Below, piece by piece: positions 45,939-54,374 of a stretch of 64,000 bases of DNA; the stretch's first letter is position 1, and every line of letters begins with the position of its first letter. Source of the stretch: UBA4615 sp044368415 (GTDB taxonomy: Bacteria > Pseudomonadota > Gammaproteobacteria > Burkholderiales > Burkholderiaceae_E); contig JBIPLJ010000001.1 of the NCBI GenBank assembly GCA_044368415.1, positions 1-64,000 of the forward strand, in the 5' to 3' direction. A program made the position numbers and the translations under genes. Under the pieces are notes generated by a model. It was not told where the DNA came from. It was given only the letters and a program-made list of their open reading frames with translations, and made no database searches.

Positions 45939-47237
45939 ATGCCCGCGCCCACCGTCCTCGACCCTGCCTCGTTCGACCTCGCCCGCTGGATCCGCCCGGG
46001 CGATACCGTCCACGTCGGCCAGGGCTGCGGTGAGCCGCTGGTGCTGTCGCAGGCGCTGGTCGCGCAGCGCCACCGGCTGCCGGACACCACGGTGCTGCTG
46101 TTCACCGTGATGTCCGACACCTTTCGCCCCGAGCACGCCGACGCGCTGCGCTTCCGGGCGACCGCAGTCACCGCGGGCACACGTGCGCTGGCCTCGGCCG
46201 GCGCGATCGACGTGATCCCCGCACACTACGGCGACCTCGACCGCCTGTGCGCCGACGGCGACGTGCGCGCGGACGTGGTGCTGGTGCAGGTGAGCCCACC
46301 GGATGCACACGGGCGCGTGACGCTCGGCGCCTCGCATGACGCGGCGCTCTCGCTGATCCCACGCGCGCGCACCGTCATCGCAGAGGTCAACCGCCACGCG
46401 CCGTGTGTACGCGCCGAGACGACGTTCTCGCTCGAGGACTTCGATGCGGTGGTCGAATCGGACCGGCCGCTGGTGCAGACCCGCTGGCCCGAGCCGGGCG
46501 AGGTCGAGGCGCGGATCGGCGCACAGGTCGCGGCACTCGTGCCCGAGCGCGCGACGCTGCAGCTCGGGATCGGTTCGATCCCGGACGCGGTGCTCGCCCG
46601 CCTCGTCGATCGCCGCGGCCTCGGCTTCCATTCGGGGATGATGAGCGACCGGGTGGTCGACCTGATCGAGTGCGGCGCCCTCGACGACGCACACAAGGGC
46701 ATCGACGGGGGCTACGCGGTGACCGGGATGCTGCTCGGCACCGAACGGCTCTTTCGCTTCGCCCACGAGAATCCGCGCGTGGCGGTGCGCCGCCCGTCGT
46801 ACACACACGGTGCGCTGGTGCTGGCCCGCGTGAAGCGGCTGTTCTCGATCAACTCGGCGCTCGAGGTCGACCTCTCGGGACAGGTCAACGCCGAGGCTCA
46901 CAACGGGCGCTACATCGGCACGATCGGCGGGCAGGTCGAGTTCGTACGCGGCACGCGGCTCTCGGAGGGTGGCGTGTCGGTGATCGCGCTGACGGCGACC
47001 CAGGGTGAGGCGCGGCGATCGCGGATCGTGGCGAGCCTGGGCGGGCCGGTCACCACGCCGCGCAGCGACGTCGACCATGTGGTCACCGAGTTCGGCTCGG
47101 CGCGCCTGCGCGGGCTGTCGCTGACAGAGCGCGCCCGCGCGCTGATCGCGATCGCGGATCCGGCGCACCGCGAGGCGCTCGAGCGCGCCGCGGCGGCGTC
47201 ACTCAGTCCAGGTCGCGCGCCAGCCGCAGGCCGCTGA
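45939..47237 (+). CDS. acetyl-CoA hydrolase/CoA-transferase family protein
   Basis: A 432-residue enzyme of the acetyl-CoA hydrolase/4-hydroxybutyrate CoA-transferase family. The Gly-rich loop LQLGIGSIPDAVLA and the catalytic Glu in SALEVDLSGQVNAE are present. It moves CoA between short carboxylic acids. It starts 64 bp after the monooxygenase gene on the same strand. Its last 35 bases overlap the 3' end of the convergent egtB gene. Confidence 0.9.
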   Translation: MPAPTVLDPASFDLARWIRPGDTVHVGQGCGEPLVLSQALVAQRHRLPDTTVLLFTVMSDTFRPEHADALRFRATAVTAGTRALASAGAIDVIPAHYGDLDRLCADGDVRADVVLVQVSPPDAHGRVTLGASHDAALSLIPRARTVIAEVNRHAPCVRAETTFSLEDFDAVVESDRPLVQTRWPEPGEVEARIGAQVAALVPERATLQLGIGSIPDAVLARLVDRRGLGFHSGMMSDRVVDLIECGALDDAHKGIDGGYAVTGMLLGTERLFRFAHENPRVAVRRPSYTHGALVLARVKRLFSINSALEVDLSGQVNAEAHNGRYIGTIGGQVEFVRGTRLSEGGVSVIALTATQGEARRSRIVASLGGPVTTPRSDVDHVVTEFGSARLRGLSLTERARALIAIADPAHREALERAAAASLSPGRAPAAGR

Positions 47238-48651
47238 ACTGCCAGCGCGCGTCCGGCGGGAAGAAGTTGCGGTAGGTGAGCCGCGCATGCGTGCGTGGCG
47301 TCGCGCACGACGCGCCACGCAGCACGTACTGGCCGGACATGAACTTAGCGTTGTACTCGCCGACCGCGCCGACCCAGGGCCGGAAGCCCGGATAGGGCGC
47401 ATAGTCGCTGCGGGTCCACTGCCAGACGTCGCCGAAGGCCTGCAGCAGGCCCTCGCCCGCGGGCGCCGGCAGCGGCCGCAGCGCGCCGCCCTCGACGAAG
47501 CGCCCGGCCGCGATCGCAGCCGGCCCCTGCTGCGCGACGCCGTGCTCCCACTCGCTCTCGAGCGGCAGGCGCGGCGGCGGCTCGCCCGGACACTGCGCAC
47601 CCAGCCAGCGTGCATAGGCGTCGGCCTCGTACCAGCTCAGGTGCGAGACCGGCGCATCGGGCTCCAGCGGCCCCTCGCCACGCAGCGTGAACACCGACCA
47701 GCCCGCCTCGCCGCGCCGCCAGTGCATCGGCGCCTCCCAGCCGCGGGTGCGCGCCACATCGAGCCCCGCCGATTGCCACCAGCGCGGATCGCGGTAGCCG
47801 CCGTCCTCGATGAAGGCGAGCCACTCGCGCTGCGTGACCGGACGATCGGCAAGCACATAGGGCCGCAGGAAGACGCGGTGCCGGGGCGACTCGTTGTCGA
47901 ACGCGAAGACGGCGTGCTCATGAAGCGCGTGGCCGATCTCGACCATGCCGCCTTCGAACGGGAGCCAACGCGCGGCGCCGGCGGGGCGAACAGCGCCCTC
48001 CGGGCCGCTGATGCGAACAGTGCCCTCCGGGCCTCTGGTGCGAGCAGCCGCATCCGGGCCGCCGGTGGCGACGACGCCCAGGCCGCGGCGGCCGGACAAC
48101 GCTTCCGGCTCCCGATACGCCGGCGCCAGCGGATTACACGAGAACGCATGCAGCAGGTCGGTCAGCAGCAGCTCCTGGTGCTGCTGCTCGTGCTGCAGGC
48201 CGAGCTCGACCAGCACCGCCGCGTCCGGCGGCGGATCGCGCAGCAGGGCCGCGATGCGCGCGTCGACGTCGGCGCGCCAAGCGCGCACCTCGGCGAGCGA
48301 GGGCCGCGTCACCAGCCCGCGCTCGGGCCGCGGATGGCGCGCGCCGACCCCTTCGTAGTAGCTGTTGTAAAGCACCCGGTAAGCCGGATGGAACGGCGCG
48401 AAGCCACGCTCGAAACGCTCGAGCACGAAGGTCTCGAAGAACCAGGTCACATGCGCGAGGTGCCACTTGGCAGGGCTCGCGTCGGGCATTGATTGCACCT
48501 GGGCATCGGCCTCTGACAGCGGCTCGGCCAGCGCGAGCGTGGCGGCACGTACCGCCGCGTAGCGCTCGGCCAGCACCCAGCCGGCGCCGCGGTCGAGGCG
48601 CGGGTCGGCCTGCAACCGATCGGAGAGGTTCCGGTTCACGCTCACGTTCAT
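47203..48651 (-). CDS. egtB: ergothioneine biosynthesis protein EgtB
   Basis: A 482-residue non-heme iron sulfoxide synthase that joins hercynine with a thiol (gamma-glutamylcysteine or cysteine). The N-terminal DinB-like half has the iron ligands in KWHLAHVTWF and GLQHEQQHQELLL. The C-terminal formylglycine-enzyme-like half is complete, with LPLESEWEHG, GDVWQWTRSDY and VLRGASCATPRTHARLTYRNFF. A 30-residue linker built of 9-residue repeats interrupts the middle. EgtD, which makes hercynine, is not in this window. Confidence 0.93.
   Translation of the reverse strand: MNVSVNRNLSDRLQADPRLDRGAGWVLAERYAAVRAATLALAEPLSEADAQVQSMPDASPAKWHLAHVTWFFETFVLERFERGFAPFHPAYRVLYNSYYEGVGARHPRPERGLVTRPSLAEVRAWRADVDARIAALLRDPPPDAAVLVELGLQHEQQHQELLLTDLLHAFSCNPLAPAYREPEALSGRRGLGVVATGGPDAAARTRGPEGTVRISGPEGAVRPAGAARWLPFEGGMVEIGHALHEHAVFAFDNESPRHRVFLRPYVLADRPVTQREWLAFIEDGGYRDPRWWQSAGLDVARTRGWEAPMHWRRGEAGWSVFTLRGEGPLEPDAPVSHLSWYEADAYARWLGAQCPGEPPPRLPLESEWEHGVAQQGPAAIAAGRFVEGGALRPLPAPAGEGLLQAFGDVWQWTRSDYAPYPGFRPWVGAVGEYNAKFMSGQYVLRGASCATPRTHARLTYRNFFPPDARWQFSGLRLARDLD
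47986..48066. repeat. three 27-bp tandem repeats inside egtB
   Basis: Three imperfect 27-bp units encode a nine-residue pattern (xxGP[D/E]xxxR) in the linker between the two EgtB domains. The length is a multiple of three, so the frame is kept. This linker is not part of either catalytic domain. Confidence 0.85.
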
Positions 48652-48802
48652 CGATGGTCTCTCCCGATCGGGTGGTGGCCAGGGCACGGCACGATGTATG
48701 CCCGAAACCCATGGTACGCATGGTTGACGTGGCGACCCCGGCCCGGTGAGCATCCGTGCACATGATGACGGCGCATCGAGCGCCGCGCGAGGAGACCCAA
48801 TC

Positions 48803-50755
48803 GTGAAACGCCCCCATCTTCTCGACCGGATCATCGGTCCCGACTGGCCGGACCTGTCCACCCCAGAGGCCGTCCGCGCCTTCGAGGCGACCCCGTATAC
48901 CGACCGCATCGCGGCGCGCAGCACCTACGACGCGCTGCGTATCGGCGCTGCCGCGAACCCCGATGCGCCGGCGCTCCGCTTCCTGCCGAACGCGGATCCG
49001 GCCGAGGCGCCGGTGGTCTTCGGGCATGCGCAGTGCCTCGGCCGCATCACGCAGGCGGCCAACGCGTTCGGCGCGATCGGCGTCGGCCGCGACGACGTGG
49101 TGAGCTTGCTGCTGCCGCTGGTGCCGCAGGCGTTCTTCTCGCTGTACGGCGCCGAGGCCACGGGCATCGCCAATCCGGTGAACCCGCTGCTCGAGGTCTA
49201 CCAGCTCGTCGAGATCCTGCGCGCGGCCGACACGAAGGTGCTGGTCGCGCTCGGCCCGATGCCCGGCGTCGACATCTGGGAGAAGGTCCAGCGTCTCCGC
49301 GCCGAGCTGCCCTCGCTCGCTGCAATCGTCGTGGTCGGCGGCGCCTCGGTCGCGACCACGCAGCCGGTGGCCGCAGGCCAGCCAATTCCGGTCTCCTCCG
49401 ACGGCCTGGCGCCGATCTTCGACTTCGAAACGCTGCTCGCGGTGCAGCGCTCGGATACCCTCGTCAGCAGCCGGCGCATCGAGCCCGAGGACACCGCCGC
49501 CTTTTTCCACACCGGTGGCACCACCGGCACGCCCAAGCTCGTGCGCCACACCCACGCCAACCAGGTCTACCAGGCCTGGGTCTGCGGGCTGATGCTGCGT
49601 ATCGGGCGCGAGGAGACGGTGCTTTTCGGGCTGCCGCTCTTTCACGTCGGCGGCGCGCTCACACAGGGTCTGGCCTGGCTGTCGGCGGGCGGCTGCCTCA
49701 CCGTGCTCTCGGCCTCGGGCTGGCGCAGCGCGGCCGCACAGCGCAACGTCTGGAAGCTCGTGGAGACCTACCGGCCAGCCACCTTCTCCGGCGTGCCCAC
49801 CGTGCTCACCGCCGCGCTCAACGCGCCGATGGAAGGCATCGACGTCTCGAGCGTGAAGCGCGTGTCGGCCGGCGGCTCGGCGATCCCGGTGGCGGTCGGC
49901 CGCACCTTCACCGAGCGCTTCGGCTGGCCGGTGCTGGAGGTCTACGGCATGACCGAGACCTCGAGCGTGCACACCATCGCCTTCGCGGACCGGCCGATCC
50001 GCCTGGGTTCGGTCGGGCACCCCGTGCCCTACAGCCGTGTGCGCATCGTCAGGCTCGACGCGCAGGGCCGCGCCGCGGGCGACTGCGCGACCGACGAGAT
50101 CGGCGTGGTGGCCATGGCCGGCCCCGGCGCGTTCTCCGGTTACCGCAGCGACAAGCACAACCAGGACGCCTTCGTCGAGCCGGGCTGGGTCAACTCGGGC
50201 GACCTCGGCCGGCTCGACGCCGACGGCTACCTGTGGATCACCGGCCGCGCCAAGGACCTGGTGATCCGCGGCGGCCACAACATCGACCCGCAGCCGATCG
50301 AGGAGATCTTGTTTTCACATCCGGCGGTCGCGCTCGCGGCGATGGTCGGGCAGCCCGACACCTATGCCGGCGAGCTGCCGGTCGCCTACGTGCAATTGAA
50401 GCCCGGCGCCTCGGCCGATGTGAACGCGCTGGTGGACTTCGTACGCGAGCGCTCGCCCGAGCGGGCGGCGGTGCCGGTGGCCGTCCACATCATCGACCCG
50501 ATGCCGCTGACGGGCGTCGGCAAGGTCTTCAAGCCCGCGCTGCGCTGGGACGCGGCGCAGCGCGTGGCCGAGCGCATGCTCGCCGACCTGTTGTTGCCCG
50601 GGCTGCGTGTCGAGGTCGGCGCGCACCCGGTGCACGGGAGTCTGATCACCGTCTCGATCGAGGACGTGGCGCCCGACCGGCAGGCGGCGGTAGCCGCTGA
50701 CGTGCAGGCACGCATCGGCCCGCTGACGACACGCCACGAGACGGTGTTCCGTTGA
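48803..50755 (+). CDS. acyl-CoA synthetase (AMP-forming)
   Basis: A 650-residue adenylate-forming enzyme. The P-loop is FFHTGGTTGTPKLVRH (about residue 235), the A5 motif is EVYGMTETSS and the A8 hinge is GYLWITGRAKDLVIRGGHNI. A C-terminal lysine (GKVFKPALR) could serve the adenylation step. The GTG at 48803 is chosen because AGGAG lies upstream; an ATG at 48746 lacks one. It activates a carboxylic acid to its CoA thioester; the chain type is unknown. The following enoyl reductase-like gene begins 64 bp after its stop. Confidence 0.9.
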   Translation: MKRPHLLDRIIGPDWPDLSTPEAVRAFEATPYTDRIAARSTYDALRIGAAANPDAPALRFLPNADPAEAPVVFGHAQCLGRITQAANAFGAIGVGRDDVVSLLLPLVPQAFFSLYGAEATGIANPVNPLLEVYQLVEILRAADTKVLVALGPMPGVDIWEKVQRLRAELPSLAAIVVVGGASVATTQPVAAGQPIPVSSDGLAPIFDFETLLAVQRSDTLVSSRRIEPEDTAAFFHTGGTTGTPKLVRHTHANQVYQAWVCGLMLRIGREETVLFGLPLFHVGGALTQGLAWLSAGGCLTVLSASGWRSAAAQRNVWKLVETYRPATFSGVPTVLTAALNAPMEGIDVSSVKRVSAGGSAIPVAVGRTFTERFGWPVLEVYGMTETSSVHTIAFADRPIRLGSVGHPVPYSRVRIVRLDAQGRAAGDCATDEIGVVAMAGPGAFSGYRSDKHNQDAFVEPGWVNSGDLGRLDADGYLWITGRAKDLVIRGGHNIDPQPIEEILFSHPAVALAAMVGQPDTYAGELPVAYVQLKPGASADVNALVDFVRERSPERAAVPVAVHIIDPMPLTGVGKVFKPALRWDAAQRVAERMLADLLLPGLRVEVGAHPVHGSLITVSIEDVAPDRQAAVAADVQARIGPLTTRHETVFR

Positions 50756-50819
50756 AACCGCGCATGGCGCCGATGCCCATGCTCTACCCCTTCCAGACGA
50801 CCTCAGGACTCTCCTACCG

Positions 50820-51809
50820 ATGAAAGCCGTCCGTTTCTCCCGCTTCGGTCCCGCCCACGAAGTCGCCGAACTCGTCGACGTCGAGGAGCCCGGCGCGCCC
50901 GGTCCCGGCGAGGTGCTGCTCGAGCTCGAGCGCTCGTCGATCAACCCCGCCGACCTGCTGCAGTTCGAGGGCCGCTACGGCGCGATACAGCCCAAGCTGC
51001 CGGTGTGGGCCGGCGGCGAGGCGGTGGGGCGCGTGCTCGAGGCCGGCGAGGGCATCACGCACCTGAAGGCAGGCGACCGCGTACTCGCGTTGCTGGCCGC
51101 GCGCGGCAACTGGCGCCCGCGCACGAAGGCCCCGGCCGCGCGGCTCTTCGCGCTGCCCGAGGCCGACCTCGACCAGCTGGCGATGCTCGGCGTGAACCCA
51201 CCCACCGCGTGGCTGATGCTGCACGACTTCGTGTCGCTCGCGCCCGGCGACTGGGTGATCCAGAACGCCGGCAACTCGGGCGTCGGGCAGGCGGTGATCC
51301 AGTTCGCCAAGCGGCTCGGCTGGAAGACCGTGAGCCTCGTGCGTCGCGACGATCAGGTCGCGCCGCTGCACGCGCTGGGTGCCGACGTCGTGCTGGTGGA
51401 CGGCCCGGAGCTCGCCGCGCGCGTGCATGCAGCCACCGGCGGCGCGAAGCCGCGGCTCGGCATCGACGCGGTCGCCGGCGACGCGACGCGACGGCTCGGC
51501 CAGGCGCTCGCCGAGGGCGGCACGGTCGTCAACTACGGGATGCTGTCGGGCGACGCCTGCGCGCTCGAGCCGGGCGACGTGGTGTTTCGCGACCTGTCGC
51601 TGCGCGGCTTCTGGCTGGCGCGCTGGTTCGCGAGCGCGCCGCTCGATCAGCAGCACGCGCTGTACCGGCAGCTCGGTGCGGCGATCGCCGAAGGGGCGCT
51701 GCGCGTCGAGGTGGAGCGGGTCTACCCGCTCGCGCAGGTCGGGGACGCGCTCGCGCATGCCGCGCGGCCCGGGCGCAGCGGCAAGGTGCTGATCGCGCCG
51801 AACGCCTGA
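50820..51809 (+). CDS. MDR-family 2-enoyl thioester reductase-like oxidoreductase
   Basis: A 329-residue NADPH-dependent medium-chain reductase without zinc-binding Cys residues. SSINPADLLQFEGRYG (with the reductase-type Tyr), GGEAVGRVLEAG and the Rossmann loop QNAGNSGVGQAVIQ are all as in mitochondrial-type enoyl reductases (MECR). It may reduce an enoyl-CoA made by the neighbouring acyl-CoA pathway. It is probably co-transcribed with the synthetase upstream. Confidence 0.85.
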   Translation: MKAVRFSRFGPAHEVAELVDVEEPGAPGPGEVLLELERSSINPADLLQFEGRYGAIQPKLPVWAGGEAVGRVLEAGEGITHLKAGDRVLALLAARGNWRPRTKAPAARLFALPEADLDQLAMLGVNPPTAWLMLHDFVSLAPGDWVIQNAGNSGVGQAVIQFAKRLGWKTVSLVRRDDQVAPLHALGADVVLVDGPELAARVHAATGGAKPRLGIDAVAGDATRRLGQALAEGGTVVNYGMLSGDACALEPGDVVFRDLSLRGFWLARWFASAPLDQQHALYRQLGAAIAEGALRVEVERVYPLAQVGDALAHAARPGRSGKVLIAPNA

Positions 51810-51975
51810 AGAGGCGCTCAGCGGGCGGGGCTCGGGGCTGCGCCCGGACGCGCAGCGATCACGCGCGCGGCCTGATCGGGACTCGCAAAGAGCCCGAGGC
51901 GCATCACCGCACCGGGGTCGGGAAAGGGCGAGCTGCGTGCCGCAGGCGGCGGCCGCGGCCGCCGGACTTCGGCCG

Positions 51976-52181
51976 GTGATCGTCCTCGACACCAACGTGC
52001 TGTCAGCGCTGATGCGCACCGAGCCCGACAGCGCCGAGCTCGGCTGGCTCGACCGACGACGGTGGCCCTGCGCGATACCCAGATCGCCGGCATCGTGAGC
52101 GCACGGCGCGCGACGCTCGCGACGCGAAACCCAAGGCATTTCGCTGACCTGGACGTCGCGGTCATCGACACCTGGGGCTGA
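51976..52181 (+). pseudogene. gutted PIN-domain toxin (VapC/FitB-like)
   Basis: A GTG start gives VIVLDTNVLSALMRTEPD, the N-terminus of VapC/FitB toxins with the first catalytic Asp. After a frameshift the C-terminal block appears: DTQIAGIVSARRATLATRN then HFADLDVAVIDTWG. About 60 residues in the middle, with the other acidic residues, are missing. No antitoxin gene is visible. It therefore cannot be an active ribonuclease. Confidence 0.8.
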
Positions 52182-52200
52182 GCCCTCGCGCTCCGAGTGC

Positions 52201-52590
52201 TCAGTCCACGACCGCCACCACCTCGACCTCGATCATCAGGTCCTCATGCACCAGCGCCGGTGTGCCCACCGGTGTGCTGGCTGGCTTGTGGTCGCCGAAG
52301 TGGCGGCTGCGAATCTCTCGGAAGGCCGTCACGCGTGAGCTCGTCAGATCGCGCACGTAGGTGTTCATCTTCACCACGTGGCGCAGCTCCGCGCCCGCCG
52401 CGGCGAGCGCGAGCTTCAGGTTCTCGAGCACGCGTTCGGCCTGCGCCTCGAAGGTGGTGCCCACCACGCGGCCCTGCTCGTCCATCGATACCTGGCCGGA
52501 GACGTGGAGGTTGCGGCCGCCTGTGACCACCGCGACGTGTGAATAGCTGCCGCGCGACAGGCCGGGCGGGTCGATGTACTGGACGCTCAT
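52201..52590 (-). CDS. RidA family protein
   Basis: A 129-residue small enamine/imine deaminase-like protein. YSHVAVVTGGRNLHVSGQVSMDEQG at the start, VLENLKLALAAAGA, the MNTYVRD strand and PVGTPALVHEDLMIEVEVVAV at the end fit the family. The catalytic Arg usually found before the C-terminal Glu is not in its standard position (TPVGTPALV), so it may belong to a non-deaminase RidA subgroup. A single gene, convergent with the PIN relic. Confidence 0.85.
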   Translation of the reverse strand: MSVQYIDPPGLSRGSYSHVAVVTGGRNLHVSGQVSMDEQGRVVGTTFEAQAERVLENLKLALAAAGAELRHVVKMNTYVRDLTSSRVTAFREIRSRHFGDHKPASTPVGTPALVHEDLMIEVEVVAVVD

Positions 52591-52650
52591 GGAGTCGGTC
52601 TCCTCGACGTGGGGAAGGGCGCCGGTGCGGCGCCGCGTATGCTGGCACGG

Positions 52651-52956
52651 ATGGAGCTCTTAGTCCGCCTCCCCGCCGTGCAGGCGCACCTGCTGCGCGA
52701 CCGCCTCGCGCGGCACGGCATCCGCGTGCATCTGCTGAACCTGCACGTTCAGGGTGCCGTCGGCGAGCTGCCGCCCGAGGCCGCGCTCGCGCAGGTGTGG
52801 ATCGACGACGCCGGCGAGCGCGAGCGCGCCCGCGCGGTGCTTGCTGATCACGAGGCCGACGCGCGTCGCGCCGACGGGGTCCGCTTCTGCCCTGCTTGCG
52901 GCGAGGACAACCCGGCGAGCTTCGAGCTGTGCTGGGGCTGCGGGTCCGAGCTCTAG
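52651..52956 (+). CDS. DUF2007-like protein with C-terminal zinc ribbon
   Basis: A 101-residue protein. The first 70 residues resemble the DUF2007 ferredoxin-like fold (LPAVQAHLLRDRLARHGI and VWIDDAGERERAR). The last 25 residues hold two CxxC pairs (CPACGED and CWGCG), a zinc ribbon. A signal-transducing or protein-binding role is likely. Its 3' end overlaps that of the convergent TetR gene by four bases. Confidence 0.72.
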   Translation: MELLVRLPAVQAHLLRDRLARHGIRVHLLNLHVQGAVGELPPEAALAQVWIDDAGERERARAVLADHEADARRADGVRFCPACGEDNPASFELCWGCGSEL

Positions 52957-53627
52957 CGCCGGGGCGCCGCAGGTTTCGATGCCGGTTTCGATGCTGCCTT
53001 CGCTGCCGATCCCGGCACCGCCATCGCAGCGAACGTGCGCAGCACCGCCTCCACATGCGCACGCTGCGCGCTCGGCGAGGGCATCCGGTCCGCCAGGCCG
53101 CCGTCGACCAGCAGGCTCGCCAACCCATGTACCTGCGACCAGTGCAGCGTCGCCAGCGCCTCGTCGGGCCCGCCGTGGACAAGGCTCACCATTCGCAACA
53201 GCTCGCCGTGGGCGCGATCGCCCGCCTCGGCCACGGCCGGGAAGCGCGTCGGGTCGCACAGCTCTGGGCGGAACATGATCCGGAACCGTCCCGGCTGCTC
53301 GAGCGCGAAGTTCACGTAGGCGTGCCCGGCGTCGAACAGCACCCGTCGGGCACCGTGACGCACGGCCCCGTCGTTGGCGCGGGCCAGCCGGTCGGCGAGC
53401 ATCGCGAAGCCGCCGGTCACCAGCTCGGCGAGAATCGCCTCACGGTCGGCGAAGTGGTGATACGGCGCCTGATGGGTGACACCCGCGCGACGCGCCACCT
53501 CGCGCATGCTGAGCGAGGCCACCCCCTCCTCGCGCAGCAGGTCCGCGGCGGCCTCGAGGATGCGGTGGCGCAGGTCGGGCAGGGCCGGGGCAGGCGCCGT
53601 TCGGGCGCCGCGGGTCTTGGCGGTCAT
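52953..53627 (-). CDS. TetR/AcrR family regulator
   Basis: A 224-residue transcription factor. The helix-turn-helix spans residues about 20-65: RILEAAADLLREEGVASLSM then REVARRAGVTHQAPYHHFADREAIL. The C-terminal ligand domain is of the TetR_C type and ends in a basic Lys/Ala/Pro tail. It is divergent from the membrane operon at 53782, with two GACACTGTCTA sites between them, so it probably represses that operon and itself. Confidence 0.9.
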   Translation of the reverse strand: MTAKTRGARTAPAPALPDLRHRILEAAADLLREEGVASLSMREVARRAGVTHQAPYHHFADREAILAELVTGGFAMLADRLARANDGAVRHGARRVLFDAGHAYVNFALEQPGRFRIMFRPELCDPTRFPAVAEAGDRAHGELLRMVSLVHGGPDEALATLHWSQVHGLASLLVDGGLADRMPSPSAQRAHVEAVLRTFAAMAVPGSAAKAASKPASKPAAPRR

Positions 53628-53692
53628 CGTTGGTGTCTCAGGGGTTCCAGGGCGCCTTGTCGGCCGCGAGACGGATGTGTGCCGCCCGACGC

Positions 53693-53748
53693 TTGACACT
53701 GTCTACTCTATCACCTACGCTGCGCTCCATCGTTCTAGACACTGTCTA
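53693..53748 (+). promoter_or_regulatory. TTGACA promoter overlapped by a TetR operator pair
   Basis: A perfect -35 box TTGACA (53693-53698) is separated by 17 bases from a weak -10 box TACGCT (53716-53721). The sequence GACACTGTCTA occurs twice in direct orientation, at 53695-53705 over the -35 box and at 53738-53748. The second lies in the palindrome TAGACA-C-TGTCTA (53736-53748). This fits repression of the membrane operon by the divergent TetR protein; binding is inferred. Confidence 0.7.
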
Positions 53749-53781
53749 GCTCAACCCAATCCCCGGATGCCGGAGCACGCC

Positions 53782-53910
53782 ATGGACGACCTCTCCCTCG
53801 ACTCGAACTGCCCTTATGCCCGCCCGCTGTTGGCCGTTGCCGCGGCCCTCGGCACCGTCGCGACTGTCGCCGGCCTCGTGGCGCTCACCGTCATGACGGC
53901 GCTGGTCTGA
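53782..53910 (+). CDS. 42-residue single-pass membrane protein
   Basis: A short protein with a polar N-terminus and one transmembrane helix (PLLAVAAALGTVATVAGLVAL). GGAG seven bases before the ATG at 53782 supports it over the ATG five codons upstream. It is the first gene of the TetR-controlled operon and is followed after five bases by the ABA4-like gene. No family recognised. Confidence 0.6.
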   Translation: MDDLSLDSNCPYARPLLAVAAALGTVATVAGLVALTVMTALV

Positions 53911-53915
53911 GCGCC

Positions 53916-54374
53916 ATGGCGCTGCCCGATACCGTCTTCGCACTGGCCAACGGGTTGGCGCTGCCTGCGTGGATTGCGCTGGCGGTGTCGCCGCCGCGTG
54001 CCCGCTGGACACGCTGGACCTGGCTCGTCACGGGCCGGCTGCTGCCGCTGGCGTTTGCGCTCGCCTACGTGTCGATGCTGGTCGCGAGCCCGCCGTCGGA
54101 CGGCGGCGGCTTCGGCTCGATCGCCGAGGTCCGCGCGCTGTTCGCCGTCGACCATGCCCTCACCGCAGGCTGGATCCACTACCTCGCCTTCGACCTGTTC
54201 GTCGGCACCTGGATCGCGCGGCGCGCGGGCGAGCTCGGCCTGCCGCACGCGGCGGTCGTGCCGGTGCTCGCGCTGACCTTCCTCTTCGGGCCGGCTGGAC
54301 TGCTGGCCTTCCTGCTGCTGCGCGCCGTGATGCGGCCCGCGTCGCTGGACCTTCTGCACGGAGACCACTCATGA
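53916..54374 (+). CDS. ABA4-like (DUF4281) membrane protein
   Basis: A 152-residue protein with four hydrophobic segments. The family signature appears in VDHALTAGWIHYLAFDLFVGTWIAR (in part) and LFGPAGLLAFLLLRA. Plant ABA4 takes part in neoxanthin synthesis; bacterial homologues have no established role. The stop overlaps the next start by ATGA, so the two are translated together. Confidence 0.85.
   Translation: MALPDTVFALANGLALPAWIALAVSPPRARWTRWTWLVTGRLLPLAFALAYVSMLVASPPSDGGGFGSIAEVRALFAVDHALTAGWIHYLAFDLFVGTWIARRAGELGLPHAAVVPVLALTFLFGPAGLLAFLLLRAVMRPASLDLLHGDHS

Noticed and set aside
51818..51930. Minus-strand C-terminal-like fragment after the enoyl reductase gene
   Set aside because: A short segment ending at 51818 looks protein-like, but no family can be assigned and there is no start.
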